Assembly: GCA_003519965.1 (NCBI GenBank)
Contig: DOVS01000237.1
Span: 1-5,113, forward strand
Direction: 5' to 3'
Source of the DNA: Betaproteobacteria bacterium
Lineage (GTDB): Bacteria > Pseudomonadota > Gammaproteobacteria > Burkholderiales > UBA9220
DNA: 5,113 nt
The translations under genes and the position numbers were made by a program. The stretch's first letter is position 1; each line of letters begins with the position of its first letter. Positions 1 through 5,113 of the stretch are shown piece after piece. A model generated the notes under the pieces. It did no database searches, had not been told where the DNA came from, and was given only the letters and a program-made list of their open reading frames with translations.

Positions 1-816
1 CTCCTGCTGCAAGGTGGACGTGGTAAACGGTTGTGCGGGCTGACGTTGTTTTCGTTTCTTGTCGACCTTACGCACGATCGCGTCGTTGTTATTCGCTTGC
101 GATAGGGAATGGATAATTTCGTCGTTGCGCGCGGCGTTGCCAATACTGAATTGATCGAGCTTTTCGCCACCGAATTGAAACAGCTTTGCGCTAAATTTTT
201 GCGTTTCTTTATGGCTGTCCAAATGGATAGACCAAAATTCCCGGGGAGTGAACGCGGTAATTTCCTGTTCACGCTCGGCAATTAAGCGTAACGCCGGGCT
301 TTGCACCCGCCCCGCGGATAATCCACGGCGGATTTTGCGCCATAGCAGCGGGGATAGGTTAAAACCAACTAAATAGTCGAGCGCCCGGCGGGCCTGCTGC
401 GCATTGACTAAATCCATGGAGATATCTCGAGGATGGGCGACAGCCTCCTGAATGGCGCTACGGGTAATCTCGTGAAAGACAACCCGTTTAATTATTTTAT
501 TATTTGTAAGCTTTTTAGAATGCAGGATTTCGCTCAAGTGCCAAGCAATGGCCTCGCCTTCCCGATCCGGGTCGGTTGCGAGATAGACGGCGTCCGCGCT
601 TTTAACCGCTTTGATAATGGCATCGACATGTTTCGCATTGCGCGCGATCAGCGCGTACTTCATCGCGAAACCTTGCTCAGGATCAACCGCGCCTTGTTTC
701 GGGACCAGATCGCGCACATGGCCATAGGAAGCCAGGATATCGAAATCTTCGCCAAGATAGCGTTTAAGCGTTTTGGCTTTTGCCGGTGATTCGACGATGA
801 CGAGAGAATGTGACAT
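1..816 (-). CDS. topA: DNA topoisomerase I (type IA), N-terminal 272 residues, cut by window edge
   Basis: Topoisomerase I relaxes negatively supercoiled DNA in the cytoplasm by cutting and passing one strand. The frame is open from the ATG at 816 to base 1 with no stop, so the gene is partial at its 3' end. The TOPRIM domain opens with IVESPAKAKT (catalytic-type Glu9) and carries TDPDREGEAIAWH with the metal-binding acidic set Asp82, Asp84, Glu86. Further type IA signatures follow: VNAQQARR (about 137-144) and the LSAGRVQSPALRL block (about 166-178). The visible protein stops at TSTLQQ (266-271), just before the region that holds the active-site tyrosine, which lies off the window with the zinc-finger tail. 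E. coli TopA is 865 residues, so about two thirds is missing. The start is firm: an in-frame TAA lies three codons upstream and no start codon intervenes. No Shine-Dalgarno sequence is evident. It is the last visible gene of the leftward group, 72 bp after smg. Confidence 0.97.
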   Translation of the reverse strand, partial: MSHSLVIVESPAKAKTLKRYLGEDFDILASYGHVRDLVPKQGAVDPEQGFAMKYALIARNAKHVDAIIKAVKSADAVYLATDPDREGEAIAWHLSEILHSKKLTNNKIIKRVVFHEITRSAIQEAVAHPRDISMDLVNAQQARRALDYLVGFNLSPLLWRKIRRGLSAGRVQSPALRLIAEREQEITAFTPREFWSIHLDSHKETQKFSAKLFQFGGEKLDQFSIGNAARNDEIIHSLSQANNNDAIVRKVDKKRKQRQPAQPFTTSTLQQE

Positions 817-843
817 GCGCGCTTATTTCTAAGGTAAAGCGCG
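817..843 (-). promoter_or_regulatory. Hairpin abutting the topA start codon
   Basis: On the topA strand CGCGCTT (843-837) and AAGCGCG (824-818) form a perfect 7-bp inverted repeat around a 12-base loop. One base separates the 3' arm from the ATG. In RNA the 3' arm would cover the place where a Shine-Dalgarno sequence would sit, and no good one is visible, so the stem could limit ribosome access. The repeat is read directly from the sequence; regulatory function is inference. It lacks a U tract and lies directly before a gene, so a terminator is unlikely. Confidence 0.4.
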
Positions 844-845
844 AA

Positions 846-874
846 ATGATAAGAACTCACGCGGTGGAAAGCAA
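846..874 (-). promoter_or_regulatory. Putative sigma70-type promoter for topA
   Basis: On the minus strand TTGCTT (874-869; 3 of 6 to TTGACA) is followed after exactly 17 bases by TATCAT (851-846; 5 of 6 to TATAAT). Initiation would be expected near 838-840, giving a leader of about 23 bases before the topA ATG. It sits in the largest gap of the leftward group, where an internal topA promoter would make sense. The -35 match is weak, so this is a candidate only. Confidence 0.35.
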
Positions 875-888
875 GCCGATTGAATTTA

Positions 889-1347
889 TTAATGTAACGG
901 CGTATCGCTTTCGTCGAGCAAAAGTTCTTCGAGAAACAAGGTGTCGTCGACGTTACCCTGTCGCCAAAGGACGAGCAACACGATCCATTTCACTTGCTCC
1001 AACGAGACCTCTGCGATATCCAGCGCCATTATGCGATCGATTACCCATTCCCGTTGCACCGGCGTAATCACATGGGATGTTTCAAGAAAAATAAGGAATC
1101 CGCGGCTCTCTGGATTAATTTTCTTAAGTTCACGATCATGATAGCAACGCAATGAACTATTGCTGGAAAAATCCGGGGGAGACGATTCTTTAACTAGAGT
1201 TTCCAGTTCGTGCAGCCAAGTAAACGCCTGGGAAATTTCATCGCTATTAAAACCGGCGGCGGATAATTCTCGCTCTAGATAATCCTGATCGGGATGGAAA
1301 TTCGCATCCAGATAATTTTCAAAGAGATAAACGAGAATTTCAAACAT
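889..1347 (-). CDS. smg: Smg family protein (DUF494)
   Basis: This 152-residue protein matches the small conserved Smg/DUF494 family, found next to dprA in many Proteobacteria; its biochemical role is unknown. The family-like opening is MFEILVYLFENYLDA, followed by the acidic helical stretch YLERELSAAGF (23-33) and the pair AFTWLHELE (41-49). A C-terminal block with ITPVQREWVIDRIMAL (94-109) and a hydrophobic VKWIVLLVLW segment (118-127) follows. That segment is short and flanked by charge, so I read it as a buried helix rather than a membrane span. There is no signal peptide. The start has the best ribosome site in the window: TGAAGGG, six bases before the ATG. The gene lies 24 bp after dprA. 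Identity as Smg is confident; no function should be assigned beyond its neighbourhood (dprA, topA), which hints at a DNA-related role. Confidence 0.93.
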   Translation of the reverse strand: MFEILVYLFENYLDANFHPDQDYLERELSAAGFNSDEISQAFTWLHELETLVKESSPPDFSSNSSLRCYHDRELKKINPESRGFLIFLETSHVITPVQREWVIDRIMALDIAEVSLEQVKWIVLLVLWRQGNVDDTLFLEELLLDESDTPLH

Positions 1348-1371
1348 AAAAAACCCTTCAAATCAGCGGCG

Positions 1372-2481
1372 TCAATGAATAACGCATTGGTAAAAACCGC
1401 CGGGTAGAGCGGCGACTTTACCGTCTAGCTCCATTTCCAAAAGAATGGCGCAAACCACTTCGGACGTCAACCCGCTGCGCGCCGCCAGCGTCGAAATATC
1501 GCATGGCGTATGGCCCATCGCCGAAAGTAATCGCTCGTGCTCGGCAGAGGCGGGCGGCGAGGACGCCTGGCGATTCGTTTTTTGAAGGACAATGGCGGAG
1601 GGCCGCCAGGAAATTTCGTCAAGAATGTCCTGCGCGCACTCCGCTAATTTAGCGCCTTGCTTAATCAATGCGTGGCAACCCTTGGCCAAGGGAGAGTGGA
1701 TGGATCCGGGCAACGCGAAAACTTCTCGTCCTTGTTCGGCGGCAAGGCGGGCTGTAATTAAGGAACCACTGCGTTGCGCCGCCTCGATAATCAAACAGCC
1801 CAAGGATAATCCGCTAATGAGCCGGTTGCGCCGAGGAAAATTTCCACTTTTCGCCGCAGTGCCTAAGGGAAATTCGGAAACCAGCAATCCCCGATTGGCG
1901 ATGTCGTGGGCGAGATGGTGGTTTGCGCGCGGGTAAACAATATCCAATCCGGTGCCGACAATTGCAATCGTGGCGGATGCGCCCGCTAAACCGCCGCGGT
2001 GAGCGGCGGCGTCGATGCCTAACGCTAAGCCGCTAATGATGCATAGACCATTATCGCTAAACGTCGTTGCGAAGGCGTGGGCGTCGAGCAGGCCTTGCGG
2101 CGTCCCATGGCGGCTGCCGACAATGGCTATGGCCGGTTGACCGAGCAGTTCGCGCCGTCCTTTAAGATAAAGTAATGGCGGTGGATTGGCTATTTGCAGC
2201 AACGCGGCGGGATAGTCCGAATCGGCCAAGGTAATTAGCGCATTACCCGATTGCGCCAGCCAAGAGAAAACAGGTTCCGCCACCGCATGGCGCGGGCCGT
2301 GGCGAATCTCGTCGGCGACCGCGCGCGGCACGTGCATTCGTAAGGCGGAAGCCGGCGCGGAAAAAACCGTGCGCGGTTCGCCGAAAGCTAGCAACAGTTT
2401 GTTGACGCCGGTAACACCAAGACCGGGAATACGGCTCAAGGTGAGCCAATAAACGAGATCGTCGTGATCGGTAGCCGTCAT
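1372..2481 (-). CDS. dprA: DNA processing protein DprA (Smf), RecA loader in transformation
   Basis: DprA binds incoming single-stranded DNA in the cytoplasm and loads RecA during natural transformation; it is also widespread in species not known to be competent. The 369 residues show the three-part layout of longer DprA proteins. An N-terminal helical SAM/HhH-like region comes first (about 8-60, LSRIPGLGVTGVNKLL). The Rossmann-like core follows (about 85-290) with AIVGSRHGTPQG (119-130), ISGLALGIDAAAHRG (149-163), IVGTGLDIVYPRAN (174-187), SEFPLGT (202-208), FPRRNRLISGLS (215-226) and GREVFALPGSIHSP (251-264). A C-terminal winged-helix (DML1-like) domain ends it (about 315-365, DISTLAARSGLTSEVV). 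Length is close to E. coli Smf (about 374), so it looks intact. The ATG lies 31 bp after the LysM gene's stop, with no clear Shine-Dalgarno sequence and no upstream in-frame ATG or GTG before a stop. It is probably co-transcribed with its neighbours. Presence of dprA alone does not show competence. Confidence 0.97.
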   Translation of the reverse strand: MTATDHDDLVYWLTLSRIPGLGVTGVNKLLLAFGEPRTVFSAPASALRMHVPRAVADEIRHGPRHAVAEPVFSWLAQSGNALITLADSDYPAALLQIANPPPLLYLKGRRELLGQPAIAIVGSRHGTPQGLLDAHAFATTFSDNGLCIISGLALGIDAAAHRGGLAGASATIAIVGTGLDIVYPRANHHLAHDIANRGLLVSEFPLGTAAKSGNFPRRNRLISGLSLGCLIIEAAQRSGSLITARLAAEQGREVFALPGSIHSPLAKGCHALIKQGAKLAECAQDILDEISWRPSAIVLQKTNRQASSPPASAEHERLLSAMGHTPCDISTLAARSGLTSEVVCAILLEMELDGKVAALPGGFYQCVIH

Positions 2482-2512
2482 GGCCAGAAAGGGTTGCGCT
2501 AAACGCGGCGAA

Positions 2513-3547
2513 TCAGGGGTTTTTTACCAAATCGTAAAGATGGACCGGACGTGTAATCGTCGTGACTAGTGCGTAGGCAACCTTGTCGAACGTGCGGAAA
2601 ACTAAAATTAAGCCATAGCGTTCTAGCGGCAATTTGACGCCGCCCTCGGTTTCCGCTTTGATGTCGAAATCGTTCCCTCGGCGGTACAGCGCCAGTACCG
2701 CGCCATTATCGATCCCATTGCGCTTTCCTCGGTTAATGACCACGATGGCGTTCTGGCCAAATTCGGTGATCCCGCCGAAAGCGGAAATAATCTCACCCGA
2801 GACGGGCTTTTCCGGCGCATGGGGGATAAAAACGGGAACGGTTTCTTCCGGCGCGGAAACGAGGCGGTCGCCAATATTGATTTCCTGGGTCGATTGAACG
2901 ATCTGGATCGTCGCCGGTTTTCCTTTTCGCACCAATCGGGCGATGCCGAGATAAACCGCCTCGCGTCCCAGGGACTCGTGGGAAACGGGATCGACCAGCA
3001 TTTTACCAGGACGGTAAATTTGCCAGCGGTTTTGCTGGGAATCGCCAAGGCCGCTAACATACGCGATGTCGCCGGCGCCGAGAATGACCCGGTGATCTTG
3101 GGCGGCGACGATACGCGGAGCTTTGTTCAGCGCATCGTTCGCCACGACTAGCGGTTGGGTTAAAAACGGTTCGATTATTTCCGGCGGAATACTGGGAATG
3201 GCGCGAAAACTGGACGGCTCGGCGTAGACTTTAGGAGACAGCGTAACCGTCGGCAATGCACTACCGCGCAGCAACCGGAGAACAGGCACGCCATTTTCTC
3301 GGGTCAGCACGATAACGTCGCCGGGATAAATCAAGTCGGGGTTGGCTATTTTCTGGCGGTTCAGTTGCCAAATTTGCGGCCATTGCCATGGATTTTTTAA
3401 AAATTTCCCGGCGATTCCCCATAAGGTATCTCCTTTAACAACGGTATAGCGCGCCGGCGCGTGGCTTTGCAGCGAGATGTCCGCGCCAGACACCGGCAGG
3501 CAGGTTGAAAGGAAAAGTAGAAGGAAGGGTATAATGAGTTTACGCAT
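2513..3547 (-). CDS. Exported LysM-domain peptidoglycan-binding protein
   Basis: This 344-residue protein has an N-terminal export signal: MRKL, a hydrophobic run IIPFLLLFL (5-13), then a likely signal peptidase I site after SGA (20-22). One LysM domain follows (about 33-82): RYTVVKGDTLWGIAGKFL, the tryptophan-rich NPWQWPQIWQLN (52-63) and DLIYPGDVIVL (71-81), closing with the typical PGD. LysM domains bind N-acetylglucosamine-containing glycans, so it should act on the cell wall in the periplasm. The remaining 260 residues are predominantly beta-like, with the glycine-containing segment INRGKRNGIDNGAVLALYRRG (271-291) and YGLILVFRTFDKVAYALVT (311-329). They show no hydrolase or peptidase motif that I recognise. 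A LysM gene upstream of dprA and divergent from def-fmt is a recurrent arrangement in Beta- and Gammaproteobacteria; its physiological role is not established. An LSTC sequence (13-16) raises a lipoprotein alternative, with a poor residue before the cysteine. No strong ribosome site precedes the ATG. Confidence 0.92.
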   Translation of the reverse strand: MRKLIIPFLLLFLSTCLPVSGADISLQSHAPARYTVVKGDTLWGIAGKFLKNPWQWPQIWQLNRQKIANPDLIYPGDVIVLTRENGVPVLRLLRGSALPTVTLSPKVYAEPSSFRAIPSIPPEIIEPFLTQPLVVANDALNKAPRIVAAQDHRVILGAGDIAYVSGLGDSQQNRWQIYRPGKMLVDPVSHESLGREAVYLGIARLVRKGKPATIQIVQSTQEINIGDRLVSAPEETVPVFIPHAPEKPVSGEIISAFGGITEFGQNAIVVINRGKRNGIDNGAVLALYRRGNDFDIKAETEGGVKLPLERYGLILVFRTFDKVAYALVTTITRPVHLYDLVKNP

Positions 3548-3601
3548 GATCGCTTTGGTCTTTTTAATGTCGGCGGCCTAACGCGCCGCGGCACTCGATA
3601 A

Positions 3602-3617
3602 AGTGACGAAGATCACG
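3602..3617. promoter_or_regulatory. CRP-like dyad between lysM gene and def
   Basis: GTGA (3603-3606) and TCAC (3613-3616) flank exactly six bases, the core of the CRP consensus TGTGA-N6-TCACA; the outermost base of each half-site does not match. The site lies 40-54 bases before the def ATG, and just downstream of the putative -10 of the LysM gene on the other strand, where a bound protein would tend to repress that gene. A single 8-of-10 match may be chance. Confidence 0.25.
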
Positions 3618-3621
3618 ACGA

Positions 3622-3650
3622 ATTCTGCATGGAATCAGATAAATAAGCAA
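3622..3650 (-). promoter_or_regulatory. Weak promoter candidate facing the LysM gene
   Basis: On the minus strand TTGCTT (3650-3645; 3 of 6 to TTGACA) and CAGAAT (3627-3622; 4 of 6 to TATAAT) are separated by exactly 17 bases. Initiation would fall near 3615, giving a leader of about 68 bases. The -35 hexamer is identical to that of the topA candidate. A promoter for the leftward group must lie in or near this 108-bp divergent region (3548-3655), but the match is weak. I found no convincing pair for def on the plus strand. Confidence 0.22.
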
Positions 3651-3655
3651 GTTCT

Positions 3656-4159
3656 ATGGCGATTTTAACCGTCTTACACTATCCCGATCCTCGGTTGCAT
3701 ACGATCGCGTCGCCCGTGCCGGCGGTCACCGACGAAATTCGCCGGCTGGTCGACGACATGGAGGAAACCATGCGCGCCGCGCCGGGAATCGGCCTGGCGG
3801 CAACCCAGGTGAATGTTCACAAGCAGGTTGTCGTTATCGACGTTTCGGAAAGTCACGATCAACCCCTGGTGCTGATTAACCCGAAAATCACCGCAAGCGA
3901 GGGAAGCTGCGAACGGGAAGAAGGCTGTCTGTCGGTACCGGGTATTTACGATAAAGTCACTCGCGCCGAATGGATCCGAGTGGAAGCGCTCGATCGCGGC
4001 GGCGCGCATTTCACGCTGGAAACCGACGGCGTGCTGGCGGTGTGTATTCAGCACGAAATCGATCATTTGAAGGGAAAGGTGTTCGTGGAATATCTATCCC
4101 GCTTGAAGCAAACGCGCACCCGGGCGAAACTAACCAAGCTAATGCGCGAAACGATGTAA
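3656..4159 (+). CDS. def: Peptide deformylase
   Basis: This metalloenzyme removes the N-formyl group from the initiator methionine of nascent proteins at the ribosome, a prerequisite for methionine aminopeptidase. All three family motifs are present in order: GIGLAATQ (44-51), EGCLS (89-93) with metal ligand Cys91, and QHEIDH (132-137) with ligands His133 and His137 and catalytic Glu134. The length of 167 residues is close to the E. coli enzyme (169), with the bacterial type 1 opening ([13 protein letters not shown]). A basic C-terminal helix ([17 protein letters not shown], 148-164) is of the kind that docks the E. coli enzyme on the ribosome. The stop codon overlaps the fmt start by one base, so the two are one operon and likely translationally coupled. 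The ATG is preceded only by a weak AAGCAAG purine run. The enzyme looks complete and active. Confidence 0.98.
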   Translation: MAILTVLHYPDPRLHTIASPVPAVTDEIRRLVDDMEETMRAAPGIGLAATQVNVHKQVVVIDVSESHDQPLVLINPKITASEGSCEREEGCLSVPGIYDKVTRAEWIRVEALDRGGAHFTLETDGVLAVCIQHEIDHLKGKVFVEYLSRLKQTRTRAKLTKLMRETM

Positions 4160-5079
4160 TGCGGCTAATCTTTGCGGGAACGCCGGAATTTGCTGCAGCG
4201 GCGCTCGCGGCGTTATTGGCGGCGGGACATGAAATCGTCCTGGTGTTGACACAGCCCGACCGCCGGGCGGGACGCGGGATGAAGCTTGCCATGAGCCCAG
4301 TTAAGCAATTGGCGCTTAAGCATGATTTACTGGTTATGCAGCCGCAAACGCTCAACGCCTCGGAAACACAAGCCGCATTAACCACGATGCAAGCGGATGC
4401 GATGGTTGTCGCCGCCTACGGCTTGATCCTTCCCCCGGCGGTGCTGGCGCTGCCTTCCCGCGGTTGCCTGAATATTCATGCTTCGCTGTTGCCGCGTTGG
4501 CGCGGCGCGGCGCCGATTCAACGGGCGATTCTAGCGGGGGATGCGGAAACCGGCATTAGCATCATGCAGATGGATGCCGGACTGGACACCGGCGCGGTTC
4601 TTCTGCAACGGCGGGAACCGATAGACGGCCGCGATACGGCGCAAACCCTACACGACAAGCTGGCGGCGCTGGGCGCATCGCTGATTGTCGAGGCGCTCGG
4701 GCGAATCGGCGAACTTACGCCGGTCGCGCAAAAAGAGCGCGACGCGACTTACGCGGTTAAAATTTCCAAGGACGAAGCCGCGCTGGATTGGACGAAAAGC
4801 GCGCAATATCTCGCGCGGGCGGTGCGGGCGTATAATCCCTTTCCGGTCGCCAGAACCACAAGCCAAGGCGATGTTTGGCGCATTTGGGAAGCGGAGGCGG
4901 CAGCCGGCGGCGGCGAACCCGGCGCCCTCCTCCACGCTAACCACGAAGGGATCGCCGTCGCTTGCGGCGAAGGGGTCTTGCGCTTGCGCACCCTGCAAAA
5001 AGCGGGCGGTAAGCGAATGACGGCGGCGCAATTCTTGGCGGGCAATCCGATAACGCCGGGAAGCCGGCTGGGAGATTGA
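4159..5079 (+). CDS. fmt: Methionyl-tRNA formyltransferase
   Basis: Fmt transfers the formyl group of 10-formyltetrahydrofolate to Met-tRNA(fMet), making the initiator used in bacterial translation. The 306-residue product has the formyltransferase Rossmann domain (about 1-190), opening with RLIFAGTPEFA. The loop TQPDRRAGRGMKL (31-43) is the family insertion that contacts the tRNA acceptor stem. The catalytic set is Asn105 and His107 in LNIHASLLPRWRGAAPIQ (104-121) plus Asp143 in GLDTG, with the same spacing as the Asn-His-Asp triad of PurN. A C-terminal beta domain (about 200-300) includes RAYNPFPVA (223-231). The frame stays open 63 codons further upstream, through def, but homology begins at the ATG at 4159, which overlaps the def stop as TAATG. 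That favours coupled translation and explains the missing Shine-Dalgarno sequence. E. coli Fmt is 315 residues, so this one is complete. Confidence 0.98.
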   Translation: MRLIFAGTPEFAAAALAALLAAGHEIVLVLTQPDRRAGRGMKLAMSPVKQLALKHDLLVMQPQTLNASETQAALTTMQADAMVVAAYGLILPPAVLALPSRGCLNIHASLLPRWRGAAPIQRAILAGDAETGISIMQMDAGLDTGAVLLQRREPIDGRDTAQTLHDKLAALGASLIVEALGRIGELTPVAQKERDATYAVKISKDEAALDWTKSAQYLARAVRAYNPFPVARTTSQGDVWRIWEAEAAAGGGEPGALLHANHEGIAVACGEGVLRLRTLQKAGGKRMTAAQFLAGNPITPGSRLGD

Positions 5080-5113
5080 AATTGTTCCCGACGCGCCCTA
5101 TCTAAACGCTAGC

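Noticed and set aside
433..789. Plus-strand open frame of 118 codons at the left end.
   Set aside because: It is antisense to the topA TOPRIM domain, which is unmistakable on the minus strand.
1592..1936. Plus-strand open frame of 114 codons opposite dprA.
   Set aside because: It mirrors the conserved DprA core on the other strand and its translation has no recognisable motif.
3571..3592. GC-rich hairpin (CGGCG/CGCCG) and GCCGCGGC palindrome in the leader of the LysM gene.
   Set aside because: The stem is only 5 bp with an 8-base loop and has no U tract, so it is expected by chance in such GC-rich sequence.
3638..3643. GATAAA as a -10 element for def.
   Set aside because: No -35-like hexamer lies 16-18 bases upstream, and the leader would be only a few bases long.
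3970..4158. Extended N-terminus for Fmt, since the frame is open upstream through def.
   Set aside because: The added 63 residues are an out-of-frame reading of def, and Fmt homology begins at the ATG at 4159.
3674..4385. Open frames of 124-130 codons on the minus strand opposite def and fmt.
   Set aside because: They lie wholly antisense to genes with complete catalytic motifs, have low-complexity Arg/Ala-rich translations and show no family resemblance.
5080..5113. Possible start of another gene after fmt (rsmB or htpX would fit the usual order).
   Set aside because: No ATG or GTG is present; the frame from the TTG at 5082 stops within 8 codons. A third frame stays open to the edge but offers only the very rare start ATT. 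Nothing can be assigned.
1..5113. Search for a novel mobile, defence or CRISPR-type system.
   Set aside because: All coding space is taken by six known housekeeping families in a conserved order; I see no long direct repeats, spacer arrays, integrase or transposase motifs, or tRNA-like attachment sites.

Overview
This window is a conserved bacterial housekeeping locus: two divergent gene groups around a 108-bp intergenic region. Leftward (minus strand, in transcription order) lie a secreted LysM-domain protein gene, dprA, smg and the 5' part of topA, which runs off the left edge. Rightward (plus strand) lie def and fmt. This order is characteristic of Beta- and Gammaproteobacteria. A complete topA directly after smg, with a LysM gene before dprA, fits a betaproteobacterium best, perhaps a Nitrosomonadales-like lineage. 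That placement is inferred from gene order and protein flavour; no taxonomic marker is present.

Left half (1-2481, minus strand): topA (1-816, first 272 residues only), a 72-bp gap, smg (889-1347), a 24-bp gap, dprA (1372-2481). The topA gap holds the most distinctive non-coding structure here: a 7-bp perfect inverted repeat ending one base before the topA start codon, preceded by a sigma70-like promoter candidate. Middle (2513-3547, minus): the LysM exported protein, 31 bp from dprA. The short gaps suggest one lysM-dprA-smg-topA transcript, possibly with an extra internal topA promoter.

Divergent control region (3548-3655): it holds a weak promoter-like pair facing lysM and a CRP-like GTGA-N6-TCAC dyad. 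I see no convincing def promoter. Right half (3656-5079, plus): def and fmt overlap by one base (TAATG). Fmt formylates initiator Met-tRNA and Def removes the formyl group from nascent proteins, so the pair forms one formylation/deformylation cycle. The last 34 bases hold no supportable gene.

I found no phage, insertion sequence, CRISPR array, toxin-antitoxin or defence module, and no tRNA or rRNA. All six genes belong to known families. The points worth a second look are regulatory (the topA start hairpin, the divergent-region dyad) and the unexplained Smg family.
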